Assembly: GCF_900107195.1 (NCBI RefSeq)
Contig: NZ_FNPB01000002.1
Coordinates: forward strand, 1-64,000
Source of the DNA: Halobellus clavatus
GTDB taxonomy: Archaea > Halobacteriota > Halobacteria > Halobacteriales > Haloferacaceae
DNA length: 64,000 nt
Direction of reading: 5' to 3'
The stretch's first letter is position 1. Every line of letters begins with the position of its first letter. Shown one piece after another: positions 39,186 through 47,233 of this stretch. The position numbers were made by a program, and so were the translations under genes. The notes beneath the pieces are model-generated. The model made no database searches. It saw only the letters and a program-made list of their open reading frames with translations, and was not told the DNA's origin.

Positions 39186-40991
39186 TCAGTCGTCGCTCGG
39201 TGAGAAGCCGCCGGACTCCTCGCCGCTGCGCACCGCCTGGATGTTTTGGTATCCCAACCTGACGAGTGAGAGGCCGAGATACACCAACACGAGGGCGAGG
39301 ATGATCTGCGTCGCCGCCGAGAGCATCTGGACGGTCGTCGCCTCCGCCATCCACTGAGCGTTGAGGAACTTGTCGTAGAGGTTGGTCTTGAACGCGAGCC
39401 ACAGGAGGCCGGAGATGGTGATCGCGACCATCAGCGCCATCGGTGCCCCCGTGCTGAGGAGCTGCTTCGAGTCGTCCCAGTTCGCCAGCCAGACCGTGGC
39501 CGTCAGGAGCGCCAGCGCCGCGAGCAGCTGGTTGGCACCGCCGAAGAGCTGCCAGAGCGTGGACCACGAGCCGCTCGCGATCAGGATGTACGCCGGAATC
39601 GTCTGGACGGCGGCGTTGCCGTAGCGGTCCGACGCGAACGACTGCACCGACGTCTCGGGCGTCTCGACGATTTCTTCCATCATATAGCGGCCGAGGCGGA
39701 CCGCGGTGTCAGTCGACGTGAGGAGGAAGCTCACGAGCACGAGCGCCATGAACGGCGCGCCGAAGGAGGTCGGGATCCCGAAGCTCGTGAGCAGGATGCC
39801 ACCACCGCTCGCGAACGTGGGGAGCGCGAGTCCGATACCGCCACCCACGTCCGGCGCGACGAGCGCGACGGTGATGAGCGCGACTGTCGCGAGCAGCCCT
39901 TCACCGAGCATCCCGCCGTAGCCGATCGGGCGGGCGTCGGATTCTTGATTCAGTTGCTTGGCGGTCGTTCCCGAGGAGACCAGCGAGTGGAAGCCGCTGA
40001 TCGTCCCGCACGCGATGGTGATGAAGAGCAGCGGGAACAACGGATTGCCGTTGCGGGCTGTGAAGCCGTAGAACGGTTCGAGGTTGGTCACGAGCGGCTG
40101 GCTCGACGTCGCGAAGAGCGTTCCGACGATGACAGCCAGGAGCGCACCGCCGACGCCGGTGTACAGGAGGAACGACGAGAGGTAGTCCCGTGGCTGGAGG
40201 AGCACCCAGACCGGGAGCGCACTCGCGATCGCCCCGTAGATCAGGATGACCGGGATCCACGCCGCCGTGTTGGCACCGAAAGCACCCGCGGCCGGGAGCC
40301 ACGACATACTGGAACCGAAGAGGACGATCGTCCCTGCCGAGTAGTCACCGGGCACCAGCGCGAGCGGGTACTGGATGCCGACCCAGACGCCGACGAACAT
40401 CAGCGCGACGAAGATCCCGGTCCCGGCGAGGAACGGGAGATCGAACTGATACAGCCACGCGCCGAGCAGGACCGCCAGCCCGATGTAGATCAGGCTCGCG
40501 GTTGCCGCCTCTGGGAAGGCGTTGAAGACGATCGCCACGACGAGGGCGAACACGGCCACGACGAGGATGATCGTCAGGAATGCGAACCACAGCAGCATGT
40601 TCTTCCCGCGTTCGCCGACGTACTCGCCGATGATGTAGCCGATCGACTTCCCCTCGTGTCGGAGGCTGGCCGACAGCGCGGAGAAGTCGTGGACGGCCCC
40701 CATCAGCGGGTTACCGATCGCGATCCACAGGAGCGCCGGGACCCAGCCCCAGAGCACGCCTGCCGTGATCGGGCCGACGATCGGTGCGCCACCGGCGATA
40801 CTGGAGTAGTGATGGCCGAGGAGCACCGGTTTCTTCGATGGGACGTACTCCTGTCCGTCCTCGTATTTATGCGCCGGCGTTTCGCGATCGTCGTCGAGGT
40901 CGACGAACTGCGCGAGGTATTTCGAGTATCCGATATATCCGATACTGAACAGCGCGAGCACCGCTATGACTAACCATAGCACCTGAACCAT
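39186..40991 (-). CDS. cstA: CstA-family transporter
   Basis: This is a 601-aa carbon starvation protein A family member with about 15-16 hydrophobic segments. Signatures are HHYSSIAGGAPIVGPITAG near residue 60, WIAIGNPLMGAVHDFSAL and SGFHSLVSSGTTAKQL in the middle. CstA-type proteins import peptides or pyruvate; the substrate here is not predictable. The T-rich segment after the stop (TTTACCTTCTTTTCTG on the minus strand) could terminate transcription. The upstream region is AT-rich, with a palindrome over the probable TATA box. Confidence 0.93.
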   Translation of the reverse strand: MVQVLWLVIAVLALFSIGYIGYSKYLAQFVDLDDDRETPAHKYEDGQEYVPSKKPVLLGHHYSSIAGGAPIVGPITAGVLWGWVPALLWIAIGNPLMGAVHDFSALSASLRHEGKSIGYIIGEYVGERGKNMLLWFAFLTIILVVAVFALVVAIVFNAFPEAATASLIYIGLAVLLGAWLYQFDLPFLAGTGIFVALMFVGVWVGIQYPLALVPGDYSAGTIVLFGSSMSWLPAAGAFGANTAAWIPVILIYGAIASALPVWVLLQPRDYLSSFLLYTGVGGALLAVIVGTLFATSSQPLVTNLEPFYGFTARNGNPLFPLLFITIACGTISGFHSLVSSGTTAKQLNQESDARPIGYGGMLGEGLLATVALITVALVAPDVGGGIGLALPTFASGGGILLTSFGIPTSFGAPFMALVLVSFLLTSTDTAVRLGRYMMEEIVETPETSVQSFASDRYGNAAVQTIPAYILIASGSWSTLWQLFGGANQLLAALALLTATVWLANWDDSKQLLSTGAPMALMVAITISGLLWLAFKTNLYDKFLNAQWMAEATTVQMLSAATQIILALVLVYLGLSLVRLGYQNIQAVRSGEESGGFSPSDD

Positions 40992-41030
40992 ATTGCTAGT
41001 ACCCAGAGATCAATTGTGACAGATTCACGT

Positions 41031-41047
41031 ATAATGGTAACGATTAT
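41031..41047. promoter_or_regulatory. AT-rich palindrome at the cstA promoter
   Basis: ATAAT-7-ATTAT lies 40-56 bases upstream of cstA and overlaps the likely TATA element (CCATTATACG on the minus strand). It is a possible operator for starvation control. The arms are short and AT-rich, so chance is a real alternative. Confidence 0.3.
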
Positions 41048-41148
41048 TTTGTTATCTTGTACCGTGCGAAGAAGTGAGCAGGAGAGATCGATCGGAGCGG
41101 GGGTCGCTGACGAGCGGAGCGGGCGAGACGAATCGGCAGAACGAGCCC

Positions 41149-42129
41149 TCATTCGGCCGAGGACGAGACGGGATCGGGCCGCACTTCGATGTCGAGTTCG
41201 CCAGCGACGGTTTCGAGGATGCTCCCTTTCACTTCTGAAACCCGTGTTTCGATCTCGGCGACGACTGGCGGGTCGAAGGACTCGTGCAGCGTCTCGAGGT
41301 GGTCGCGTTCGGTGGCGACGCGGTCGCGGAGGAACGTCGCACCACGCCCTTCCTCGTGAGGCTCCGGTTCGGGCGTGAGCCGATTGATGGCCATCCCGCG
41401 GACGCTGAGGTCGTACGACCGGAGTTCTTCGACGGCGCGTCGCGTCTCTCGGAGCGAGAGTTCGTCGGGGTTGACGACGAGGAAGAACGCAGCGTCGTTC
41501 CTGAGTCGGTCTCCAGCGAACTCGAAGCGCTCCTTGCGGGTGCGGAGCCGATCGAGGATCGGATCGCCGTCCATCACCCGGCGCGGTTCGTTGTTCCCGA
41601 TCGCCGCCCGCTCGTAGAGTTCGATCGCGCGCTCCCGCTTGTGTGCGAGGCGGTCGATCCATCCCTCGAGCATATCCGGGAGCGAGAGCAGTCGAAGGGT
41701 GCCCCCGGTCGGGGAGGTGTCGAAGACGACGCGGTCGTACTCGTCGGCCTCGCGCATCACCTCGATGAAGCGGTCCATCAGGGCTGCCTCGTACGCGCCG
41801 GGCGTCTGGTGGGCCATCTCGATCTGTCGGTCGATCTCGTTGACCATCGCCGCGCTGACCTGATCGCTCATCGCCCGCTTCGTCTCCATCAGGTGTCGCT
41901 CGGTCTCGGATTCGGGGTCGATTTCCATCGCGTCGAGACCGTCGAGTCCCTCGACCGACGAGGGATCGTCGTCGAACTGCTGATCGAAGACGTCCGACGT
42001 GCTGTGGGCCGGGTCGGTCGAGACGATGAGTGTATTGAGGTCCGCGCGGGCACACCGCAACGCGTACGCCGAGGAGACGGTCGTCTTGCCCACGCCGCCC
42101 TTGCCGCCGAAGAAGACGTGTTTTCGCAT
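41149..42129 (-). CDS. ArsA/Get3-family ATPase
   Basis: This is a 326-aa deviant-Walker-A ATPase. The P-loop is FFGGKGGVGKTT (7-17), switch I STDPAHS, switch II FDTSPTGGTLRLL, and a long helical insert suits a substrate groove (LSLPDMLEGWIDRL). It has one ATPase domain, like archaeal Get3, and no CxxC dimer clasp is seen. Get3 homologues target tail-anchored proteins; ArsA homologues drive arsenite efflux. No arsenite pump is nearby, so targeting is the likelier role. It begins 2 bases after the stop of the 98-aa gene. The longer frame from 42183 overlaps that gene and is rejected. Confidence 0.9.
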   Translation of the reverse strand: MRKHVFFGGKGGVGKTTVSSAYALRCARADLNTLIVSTDPAHSTSDVFDQQFDDDPSSVEGLDGLDAMEIDPESETERHLMETKRAMSDQVSAAMVNEIDRQIEMAHQTPGAYEAALMDRFIEVMREADEYDRVVFDTSPTGGTLRLLSLPDMLEGWIDRLAHKRERAIELYERAAIGNNEPRRVMDGDPILDRLRTRKERFEFAGDRLRNDAAFFLVVNPDELSLRETRRAVEELRSYDLSVRGMAINRLTPEPEPHEEGRGATFLRDRVATERDHLETLHESFDPPVVAEIETRVSEVKGSILETVAGELDIEVRPDPVSSSAE

Positions 42130-42131
42130 CG

Positions 42132-42428
42132 TCAGAAGTGGTACTGCTGGCCCTTTCGTTCGAGAAGCGACCCTCGACCCCACATCCGGCGTTCCCAGGC
42201 CTCGAACTCGTCTTCGAGGTAGGGCAGCAACTCAGCGGTGTAGTACGACACCGGTGAGGGAATCCCGAACGCCTCCGGAAAACACGCGAGCATAAAGATG
42301 TCTTCGAGGTCTTCGGCCTCCTTCTCGATCTTCTCGTATGCTGGATGGGTGATCATCCCGTGATAGAGGCCACGAACCCACTCACCGAGCCGCGCTCTGA
42401 ACCGTTCGATCCGTTCGGCCAGCGTCAT
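42132..42428 (-). CDS. Small protein in operon with the ArsA ATPase
   Basis: This is a 98-aa protein, mostly helical and not recognised (RIERFRARLGEWVRGLYHGM, EDLEDIFMLACFPEAFGIPS, YYTAELLPYLEDEFEAWERR). The basic N-terminal helix and hydrophobic centre resemble a protein that sits at a membrane surface. A TATA box (GCTTTACTATCGG) is about 26 bases before the ATG, and a perfect GCCCCGA-4-TCGGGGC inverted repeat sits just upstream of the TATA (42464-42481). The tight spacing to arsA suggests a common function. Confidence 0.78.
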   Translation of the reverse strand: MTLAERIERFRARLGEWVRGLYHGMITHPAYEKIEKEAEDLEDIFMLACFPEAFGIPSPVSYYTAELLPYLEDEFEAWERRMWGRGSLLERKGQQYHF

Positions 42429-42563
42429 AGCACGCGATATGTCTCCCGATAGTAAAGCGTATTGCCCCGAGTGGTCGGGGCACCACCCAGACGCGGCCCG
42501 AGCGTCGGGAGCGACCGCTGCGGCCGCCCGGACGTTGAAGTGACGTCAGCGCCCATACGCGGT

Positions 42564-43886
42564 ATGTCGATGTCGTCGGACCAGATACCGGTAACGATCC
42601 TCAGCGGGAGTCTCGGCGCGGGGAAGACGACCCTTCTCAACCGGATTCTGGGAGGCGTGACCGACCGCGACGTCGCCGTCCTGGTGAACGATATGGGGGA
42701 GTTGAACGTCGACGCCGACCTCGTGGACGAGGCGTCGGATCTCTCGGTCGATCAGGGAGGCGTCACCGAGCTGTCGAACGGCTGTATCTGCTGTGAACTC
42801 CGGGACGACTTAGAGACCGCCGTGGTCCGACTGGCCCGGGAGCGATCCTTCGATCACCTCGTCGTCGAACCCTCCGGAATCAGCGAACCGGCACCCGTCG
42901 CGCGTCTCTTCACCGCCGGGTCGCCCGCGGCAGCGCGATACCGGGTCGACGCCGTCGTCGCCGTCGTCGACAGTCGGCTGTTCGCCGAGACGTTCAGTGC
43001 CACGGACGCGCCCTCGAAGACCGTCGCGGAGGGCGAGGATGGCGAGCGACGGCCGCTGTCGGATCTCCTGGTCGAGCAGGTCGAGTTCGCCGACGCAGTC
43101 GTCCTGAACAAGACCGATCTCGTCGACGACGCGGAGTTCGAGCGAGTCGAGGGCGTCGTTCGGACGTTGCGCCCGGACGCGCGGGTCTTCCGGGCCACGT
43201 ACGGTGACGTCGAGATCGATTCGATACTCGGCGTGGACCTGTTCGATCCGGGTGCGGCGGCGGAGAACGCGGGATGGAAACGCGCGCTGGATGCTGCGAC
43301 GGGCGACGGCGAGGACCACGGAAGCGAGGGCGAGGACCACGGAAGCGACCACGACGACGGTGGACACGCTCACAGCGACCACGACGACGGTGGGCACGCT
43401 CACAGCCATACCCACCCCGAGGAGGCGTACGGAATCGACTCGTTCACCTACCGTCGACGGCGACCGTTCCACCCCGGGCGGATCGCCGACGTACTCGGAG
43501 CGCTCCCGGACTCGGTGCTGCGATCGAAAGGCCACCTCTGGATCGCCGGGCGTGAGGCGACCCACTTGACGTTCGGTCAGGCGGGCGACGCCGCCGCCGT
43601 GGAGGCCACGGGACGCTGGATCGCGAGCCTTCCGGAGTTCGAACAGCGAAGCTACCGTGAGAATCGTTCTGATCTCGGCTTCGAGTGGGACGAGACCTGG
43701 GGTGACCGTCGGATCGGCCTGGTGTTCATCGGGCAGGACATCGACGAGGACGCCCTGCGTGCTCGACTCGACGACGCTCTGATAACTGATGCGGAGTTCG
43801 ACCGCGACTGGGACGAATTCTCGGGGCTCACCCCGTACCCGACCGAACCGGGTGACGACTACGTGCTCATCGATCCGACGGAGTGA
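42564..43886 (+). CDS. CobW/COG0523 GTPase (metallochaperone)
   Basis: This is a 440-aa G3E GTPase. The P-loop is GSLGAGKT (15-22), the metal-binding CxCC motif GCICC (Cys74, 76, 77), with EPSGISEPAPV and NKTDLV as guanine-recognition motifs, and a C-terminal CobW_C domain (FTYRRRRPFHPGRI, GHLWIAGREATHLTF). A His/Asp-rich loop at about 246-290 contains two copies of a 10-residue unit (DHDDGGHAHS), encoded by an exact-length 30-bp duplication. Zinc delivery is the best-supported family role; cobalamin-related use cannot be excluded. ATG 42564 is preferred to upstream ATGs that precede the Walker motif by arginine-rich sequence. Confidence 0.92.
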   Translation: MSMSSDQIPVTILSGSLGAGKTTLLNRILGGVTDRDVAVLVNDMGELNVDADLVDEASDLSVDQGGVTELSNGCICCELRDDLETAVVRLARERSFDHLVVEPSGISEPAPVARLFTAGSPAAARYRVDAVVAVVDSRLFAETFSATDAPSKTVAEGEDGERRPLSDLLVEQVEFADAVVLNKTDLVDDAEFERVEGVVRTLRPDARVFRATYGDVEIDSILGVDLFDPGAAAENAGWKRALDAATGDGEDHGSEGEDHGSDHDDGGHAHSDHDDGGHAHSHTHPEEAYGIDSFTYRRRRPFHPGRIADVLGALPDSVLRSKGHLWIAGREATHLTFGQAGDAAAVEATGRWIASLPEFEQRSYRENRSDLGFEWDETWGDRRIGLVFIGQDIDEDALRARLDDALITDAEFDRDWDEFSGLTPYPTEPGDDYVLIDPTE

Positions 43887-43909
43887 CAGAGGCGAGCGGG
43901 CGCCAGCAG

Positions 43910-44131
43910 TCAGCAGGCACACCCCGTCGAGCCGGGCGATCGTTCCAGGTCCATCTCGTCGCCGCACTCGGGACACGTCGGTGTCGTCTCACCGGCGACG
44001 TCGGCGGCCGGAATCCGTTCGGCGCAGTCGTGACACCAGTACGAACCGCGGGTCTCTGTCTTCCCGCCGCCTCGGTTGGGCGATTCCGTCGAGGCGACGA
44101 AGGCGTCCTTAAGTGTGCCAAGCAATCCCAT
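43910..44131 (-). CDS. Small zinc-ribbon protein
   Basis: This is a 73-aa protein. A helical N-terminus (MGLLGTLKDAFVAS) is followed by a zinc ribbon with WCHDC and CPECG knuckles and a C-terminal CAC. It is probably a structural zinc protein of unknown partner. Its position next to the CobW metallochaperone is suggestive but not proof of a link. ATG 44131 follows a TATA box (GAATTTTGTACG) at about 26 bases. Confidence 0.8.
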   Translation of the reverse strand: MGLLGTLKDAFVASTESPNRGGGKTETRGSYWCHDCAERIPAADVAGETTPTCPECGDEMDLERSPGSTGCAC

Positions 44132-44198
44132 ATTGATGCTGAATGATCCTGACGTACAAAATTCCGCCTCGCTCGTCCGCGAGACGGACACAAGCGTG

Positions 44199-44525
44199 TC
44201 ACCCCCCGTTCGCGACAGCCAAGACGCTCAGGAGGAGCAAGATGACCCCGAAGACGATCGCTCCGTAGCAGATCTGACGGAAGCGGAGTCCCACCGAGAG
44301 CTCGCGACGGACCGTCGGATCGACGGTCCAGACGAACCGCCGGTACGCCCACGCCGTCATCGCCGACGCCACTACGACGGACACGAGGAGCCCGTAGGCC
44401 CACGGAACGGCGAAGGCGTCCAGATACAGCGGGCCGAAGGAGAGACAGAGGAGCCACGCGGCGCTGGCGACGACGGCGAACGGAACGGGATCGACGGGTT
44501 CACCGCGACTGTTGCGAACCGGCAC
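44199..44525 (-). CDS. Small membrane protein (GTG start)
   Basis: This is a 108-aa protein with three hydrophobic segments (PFAVVASAAWLLCLSFGPL, YGLLVSVVVASAMTAWA and ICYGAIVFGVILLLLSVLAV), not recognised. The frame is open far upstream. The start is set at GTG 44525 because the shared TATA palindrome centred at 44553 lies 28 bases before it, the usual leaderless spacing. It is divergent from the 60-aa membrane protein gene. Confidence 0.72.
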   Translation of the reverse strand: MPVRNSRGEPVDPVPFAVVASAAWLLCLSFGPLYLDAFAVPWAYGLLVSVVVASAMTAWAYRRFVWTVDPTVRRELSVGLRFRQICYGAIVFGVILLLLSVLAVANGG

Positions 44526-44546
44526 AGTGTAACAGTGAGTCCCCAG

Positions 44547-44559
44547 CACAAAATATGTG
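44547..44559. promoter_or_regulatory. Shared palindromic TATA element for two divergent genes
   Basis: CACAAAATATGTG is a near-palindrome centred at 44553. Its centre is 28 bases from the GTG of the leftward gene (44525) and 30 bases from the ATG of the rightward gene (44583), so one TATA box fits both leaderless transcripts. Confidence 0.6.
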
Positions 44560-44582
44560 AAGGCCGGGATCGAGTGCTGAGT

Positions 44583-44765
44583 ATGGAGACCACTTCGCAG
44601 GGAGACCCGCGCGTGCTCTTCGTTATGAACCTCGTCCTCTCGTCGGTCTTCGCTGCCGTCGTCATCTGGGGGCTCAGCACGGTGGATATCACGCAGTTCA
44701 CGATCGTGAACGTCGGATCGCTGGCGCTCGTTGTGATGGCGGCGACGTACCTCATCACCCGGTGA
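44583..44765 (+). CDS. Two-span small membrane protein
   Basis: This is a 60-aa protein with two hydrophobic helices (VLFVMNLVLSSVFAAVVIWG and FTIVNVGSLALVVMAATYLI) joined by a short polar loop; unknown function. ATG 44583 is supported by the shared TATA element 30 bases upstream. The much longer frame running in from 44076 is antisense to the neighbouring gene and is rejected. Confidence 0.75.
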   Translation: METTSQGDPRVLFVMNLVLSSVFAAVVIWGLSTVDITQFTIVNVGSLALVVMAATYLITR

Positions 44766-44831
44766 GATCGGCGAGAGACCGGGTCGGGTGACGGATCGCC
44801 GGGGAGGTAGTGTCCAGCCGATCGCCGTCGT

Positions 44832-44946
44832 ACGGGTGGGAACGGCCGAACACCGTCGCACGAGTGAGAACGGCCGATCGCTGGTGCCACGGGTGGGAAC
44901 GGCCGACCGCTGGTGCCACGGGTGGGAACGGCCGATCGATGGGCCA
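44832..44946. repeat. Four-copy tandem repeat, about 29 bp
   Basis: Copies of ACGGGTGGGAACGGCCGA followed by a CGCTGGTGCC-type tail begin at about 44832, 44860, 44889 and 44918. Copies 3 and 4 are nearly identical in the 18-base core. The array lies between the 60-aa membrane protein gene and upp and ends about 25 bases before the upp TATA element (AGTTATGAGG, about 44972-44981). No open frame explains it. Confidence 0.8.
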
Positions 44947-45006
44947 TAGCGGCGAGCGGAGCGATCCCGGTGAGTTATGAGGGTCGGCGTTCCGAATGTG
45001 GAACTG

Positions 45007-45687
45007 ATGGCCATCGAAGACCGCGACGACGCGTACCTGATAACGCACGCCCTCGCGAAAGACACGCTCTCGCGACTCCGCGACGTCGACACCGAGCAGG
45101 TGGCGTTCCGGAAAGGCCTGGTCAAACTCGGCCGGATCTGCGGCTACGAGATCATCGACGGAGCGATGGAAACAGAGTACGTCTCCGTCGAGACGCCGCT
45201 CACCGAGACGACCGGCGAGCGCGTCCGGGGGCTCGACAACGTGGTGATCATCAACGTGCTGCGCGCGGCGACGCCGTTCGTGGAGGGGTTACTGAAGGCG
45301 TTCCCCCGCGCGAAGCAGGGCGTCATCAGCGCCGGGCGCGACGAGGAGGCCGGAATGGACGACGACGGGCAGTTCCCGATCACCATCGACTACGTCAAAC
45401 TGCCCGAGATCACCGAGGACGACACCGTCATCGTCGCCGATCCGATGCTGGCGACGGGGTCGACGATGTGCGCGGTGCTCGATCACGTCCTCGACGACGC
45501 CGGCGCGGATCCGGCCGACGTGTTCGTGCTCTCGGCCGTCTCAGCCCCCGACGGACTCCTGCGCGTCGGCGAAGCGTTCCCCGACGCGGACCTCCTGACG
45601 GTCGCCATCGACGATCACCTCGACGACGACGGATACATCGTTCCGGGGCTGGGCGACGCAGGTGACCGGGCGTTCAGGACGACGTAG
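45007..45687 (+). CDS. upp: Uracil phosphoribosyltransferase
   Basis: This 226-aa salvage enzyme makes UMP from uracil and PRPP. The PRPP-binding loop is [12 protein letters not shown], the uracil-binding tail region [13 protein letters not shown], and [16 protein letters not shown] is typical. ATG 45007 ([19 protein letters not shown]) is chosen from recall of haloarchaeal Upp N-termini and a TATA element about 30 bases upstream; an in-frame ATG at 44977 lies inside that element. Confidence 0.95.
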   Translation: MAIEDRDDAYLITHALAKDTLSRLRDVDTEQVAFRKGLVKLGRICGYEIIDGAMETEYVSVETPLTETTGERVRGLDNVVIINVLRAATPFVEGLLKAFPRAKQGVISAGRDEEAGMDDDGQFPITIDYVKLPEITEDDTVIVADPMLATGSTMCAVLDHVLDDAGADPADVFVLSAVSAPDGLLRVGEAFPDADLLTVAIDDHLDDDGYIVPGLGDAGDRAFRTT

Positions 45688-45746
45688 CGTCGAACGGCCG
45701 GCACACGGGGTGAACACCTTTACCGACGCGTCGCACACAGGAACGT

Positions 45747-45959
45747 ATGGCCGGGAGCGAGCCCTGTGACGCCTGCGGCGATCCGATCGAAGAGCCACTC
45801 GCGCGGACCGTCCAGTTGAACGTCGATCGATCGGAAGTCGACAGCCAGCGACTCTGTCCGGCGTGTTTCGCGGAGTGGATCGAGCGGTATCGGACCGAAA
45901 TGCAACCCGGAAGTCGTCAAGAGAGTTACGACGAGGACGCCGACATCATCGTCGATTGA
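45747..45959 (+). CDS. Small double-CxxC protein
   Basis: This is a 70-aa protein with CDACG and CPACF knuckles that would bind one zinc, an intervening strand (RTVQLNVDRSEVDSQRL), a helix (FAEWIERYRTEM) and an acidic tail (YDEDADIIVD). The function is unknown. A TATA-like CCTTTACCG lies about 27 bases before the ATG. Confidence 0.78.
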   Translation: MAGSEPCDACGDPIEEPLARTVQLNVDRSEVDSQRLCPACFAEWIERYRTEMQPGSRQESYDEDADIIVD

Positions 45960-45975
45960 TGATCGACGATTGAGG
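45948..45975. repeat. Inverted and direct repeat at a stop codon
   Basis: ATCGTCGAT-5-ATCGACGAT is a perfect 9-bp inverted repeat around the TGA of the small CxxC gene, with the stop codon in the loop. The same bases also read as two 14-base direct units (ATCGTCGATTGATG and ATCGACGATTGAGG), each with a TGA. It could be a terminator between two convergent genes, a gene-end duplication, or both. Confidence 0.6.
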
Positions 45976-45986
45976 CCCGTCGACGC

Positions 45987-46835
45987 TCAGACCGCGACGG
46001 CGCGCCGGGGATCGTCCGGACCCTCGAAGATCGCGATGTACGGCGCGCCGCTGTCATCACTCGGACACGCGTCGGTCCGCTGGATCGGGAACGTCTCGCC
46101 AGTCGTGTTCGTCGCGTCGAGATACAGCGTCACCGGGTAGGTCTTCGATCCGAAACTCATCACGTGCTCGTTGTAGCCGTCGTCGACGTTGATGTTCGCC
46201 CGAACTGGCGGTCGCCGCTCGCGCTCCGGTTCTGCGTACCGGTACTCACTCCAGTCACCAGCGGCGCAAGCGGCGTAGTCGGGTGTCTCCACCCGCTCCG
46301 GGAGCGGGGTCGGATTCGAGACGACCACGGACGCGACACGGTTATCCCCCCGCGGCGATTCGGTGATCTCGATCTGGCTCTGAGGCTGGAGTTCGTAGGC
46401 GAGTCCGCCCGTTCCGACGTCGACGGCGAGGACGAGCACCGCGATCACCACGAGGCCCCCGAAGAGAGACCTCGCCTGCGTCGCCGTCAGGAGTCGGTTC
46501 TGGTCGTCGAACCGGGTTCGAAGGCCGAAGAGGAGGGCGGCGAGCGTCAGGAGGCCGGCGACGACGACCGCGCTCCCCGCATCGAAGGTGTTCACGAGAT
46601 TGAAGAAGATGCCGACGACGGAGACGACGACGACGCCGTACGCGAGGAGCGTCAACTGCCGGTCGTCGGTCCCCTGCGAGAGGGCGAAGACGCCCGCGAG
46701 GAACGCCAGCGTGAGTAGGATCTTCGAGACCGGAGAGACGCCGAGTTCGACGTTGAAGACGAAAAACAGCGCGGCGATTGTGGTGAGCACTGCCGCTGCG
46801 CCGTTGAATAACGTTTCCGAGTCGATGTCGACCAT
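45987..46835 (-). CDS. Membrane protein with extracytoplasmic domain
   Basis: This is a 282-aa protein. Five hydrophobic segments lie in residues 1-140 (AAAVLTTIAALFFVFNV, ILLTLAFLAGVFALS, LLAYGVVVVSVVGIFFNLV, AVVVAGLLTLAALLFGL and FGGLVVIAVLVLAVDV). A C-terminal soluble domain of about 130 residues contains two Cys (YAACAAGDW, TDACPSDD) and beta-rich sequence (VVVSNPTPLPERV, YPVTLYLDATNTTG). Unknown function. The start at 46835 matches a TATA element (GATACTTGAATG) about 28 bases upstream. 46836-47103 holds nothing else recognised. Confidence 0.8.
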   Translation of the reverse strand: MVDIDSETLFNGAAAVLTTIAALFFVFNVELGVSPVSKILLTLAFLAGVFALSQGTDDRQLTLLAYGVVVVSVVGIFFNLVNTFDAGSAVVVAGLLTLAALLFGLRTRFDDQNRLLTATQARSLFGGLVVIAVLVLAVDVGTGGLAYELQPQSQIEITESPRGDNRVASVVVSNPTPLPERVETPDYAACAAGDWSEYRYAEPERERRPPVRANINVDDGYNEHVMSFGSKTYPVTLYLDATNTTGETFPIQRTDACPSDDSGAPYIAIFEGPDDPRRAVAV

Positions 46836-47103
46836 AGCCGTTCGATTCACCGGCCGCATTCAAGTATCCGATGGGAAACACAAACGCCGGTTTGACCCTC
46901 GCGACTGAACGGCTCTCGAACCCCGCTGTTTCGTCTCGAATCCCCACGGGGTATGTCGAATCCGTTTCGAACCGAAGGAGTGGAAGAGGACCCCCGTACC
47001 GACGGGAGACGAACCGTGTGTAAAGTAGTCACACGTATCCGACGCTGCGGAACGGGCACCGATCGATCACAGGCGGACTCGGCAGCGCAGCGATCACGCA
47101 CAG

Positions 47104-47200
47104 ACCGCTCACACGTGACGACCGCAGAATAGACCACTCATACGTGACGACCGCGCACATACCGCTCATACGTGAGGACCGTACGCGGGTCGCTCACAGC
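47104..47200. repeat. Three-to-four-copy tandem repeat, 28-29 bp
   Basis: Units beginning ACCGCTCACACGTGACGACC (47104), ACCACTCATACGTGACGACC (47133) and ACCGCTCATACGTGAGGACC (47161), with a partial CGCTCAC at 47191. The array lies between the IMPACT gene and the five-span membrane protein gene, downstream of the former. There are no spacers and no coding capacity. Confidence 0.8.
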
Positions 47201-47233
47201 ACGATAGCGTAGCCTCCGGGCACGGATCGCTAC

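Noticed and set aside
46847-47137. 96-aa minus-strand frame upstream of the five-span membrane gene
   Set aside because: Its frame covers that gene's TATA box and part of the repeat array, and its composition is not halophile-like.
47104-47200. CRISPR-like array
   Set aside because: The 28-29-base period invites the idea, but units are directly adjacent with no unique spacers, copies are few and diverged, and no cas gene is present. The same applies to 44832-44946.
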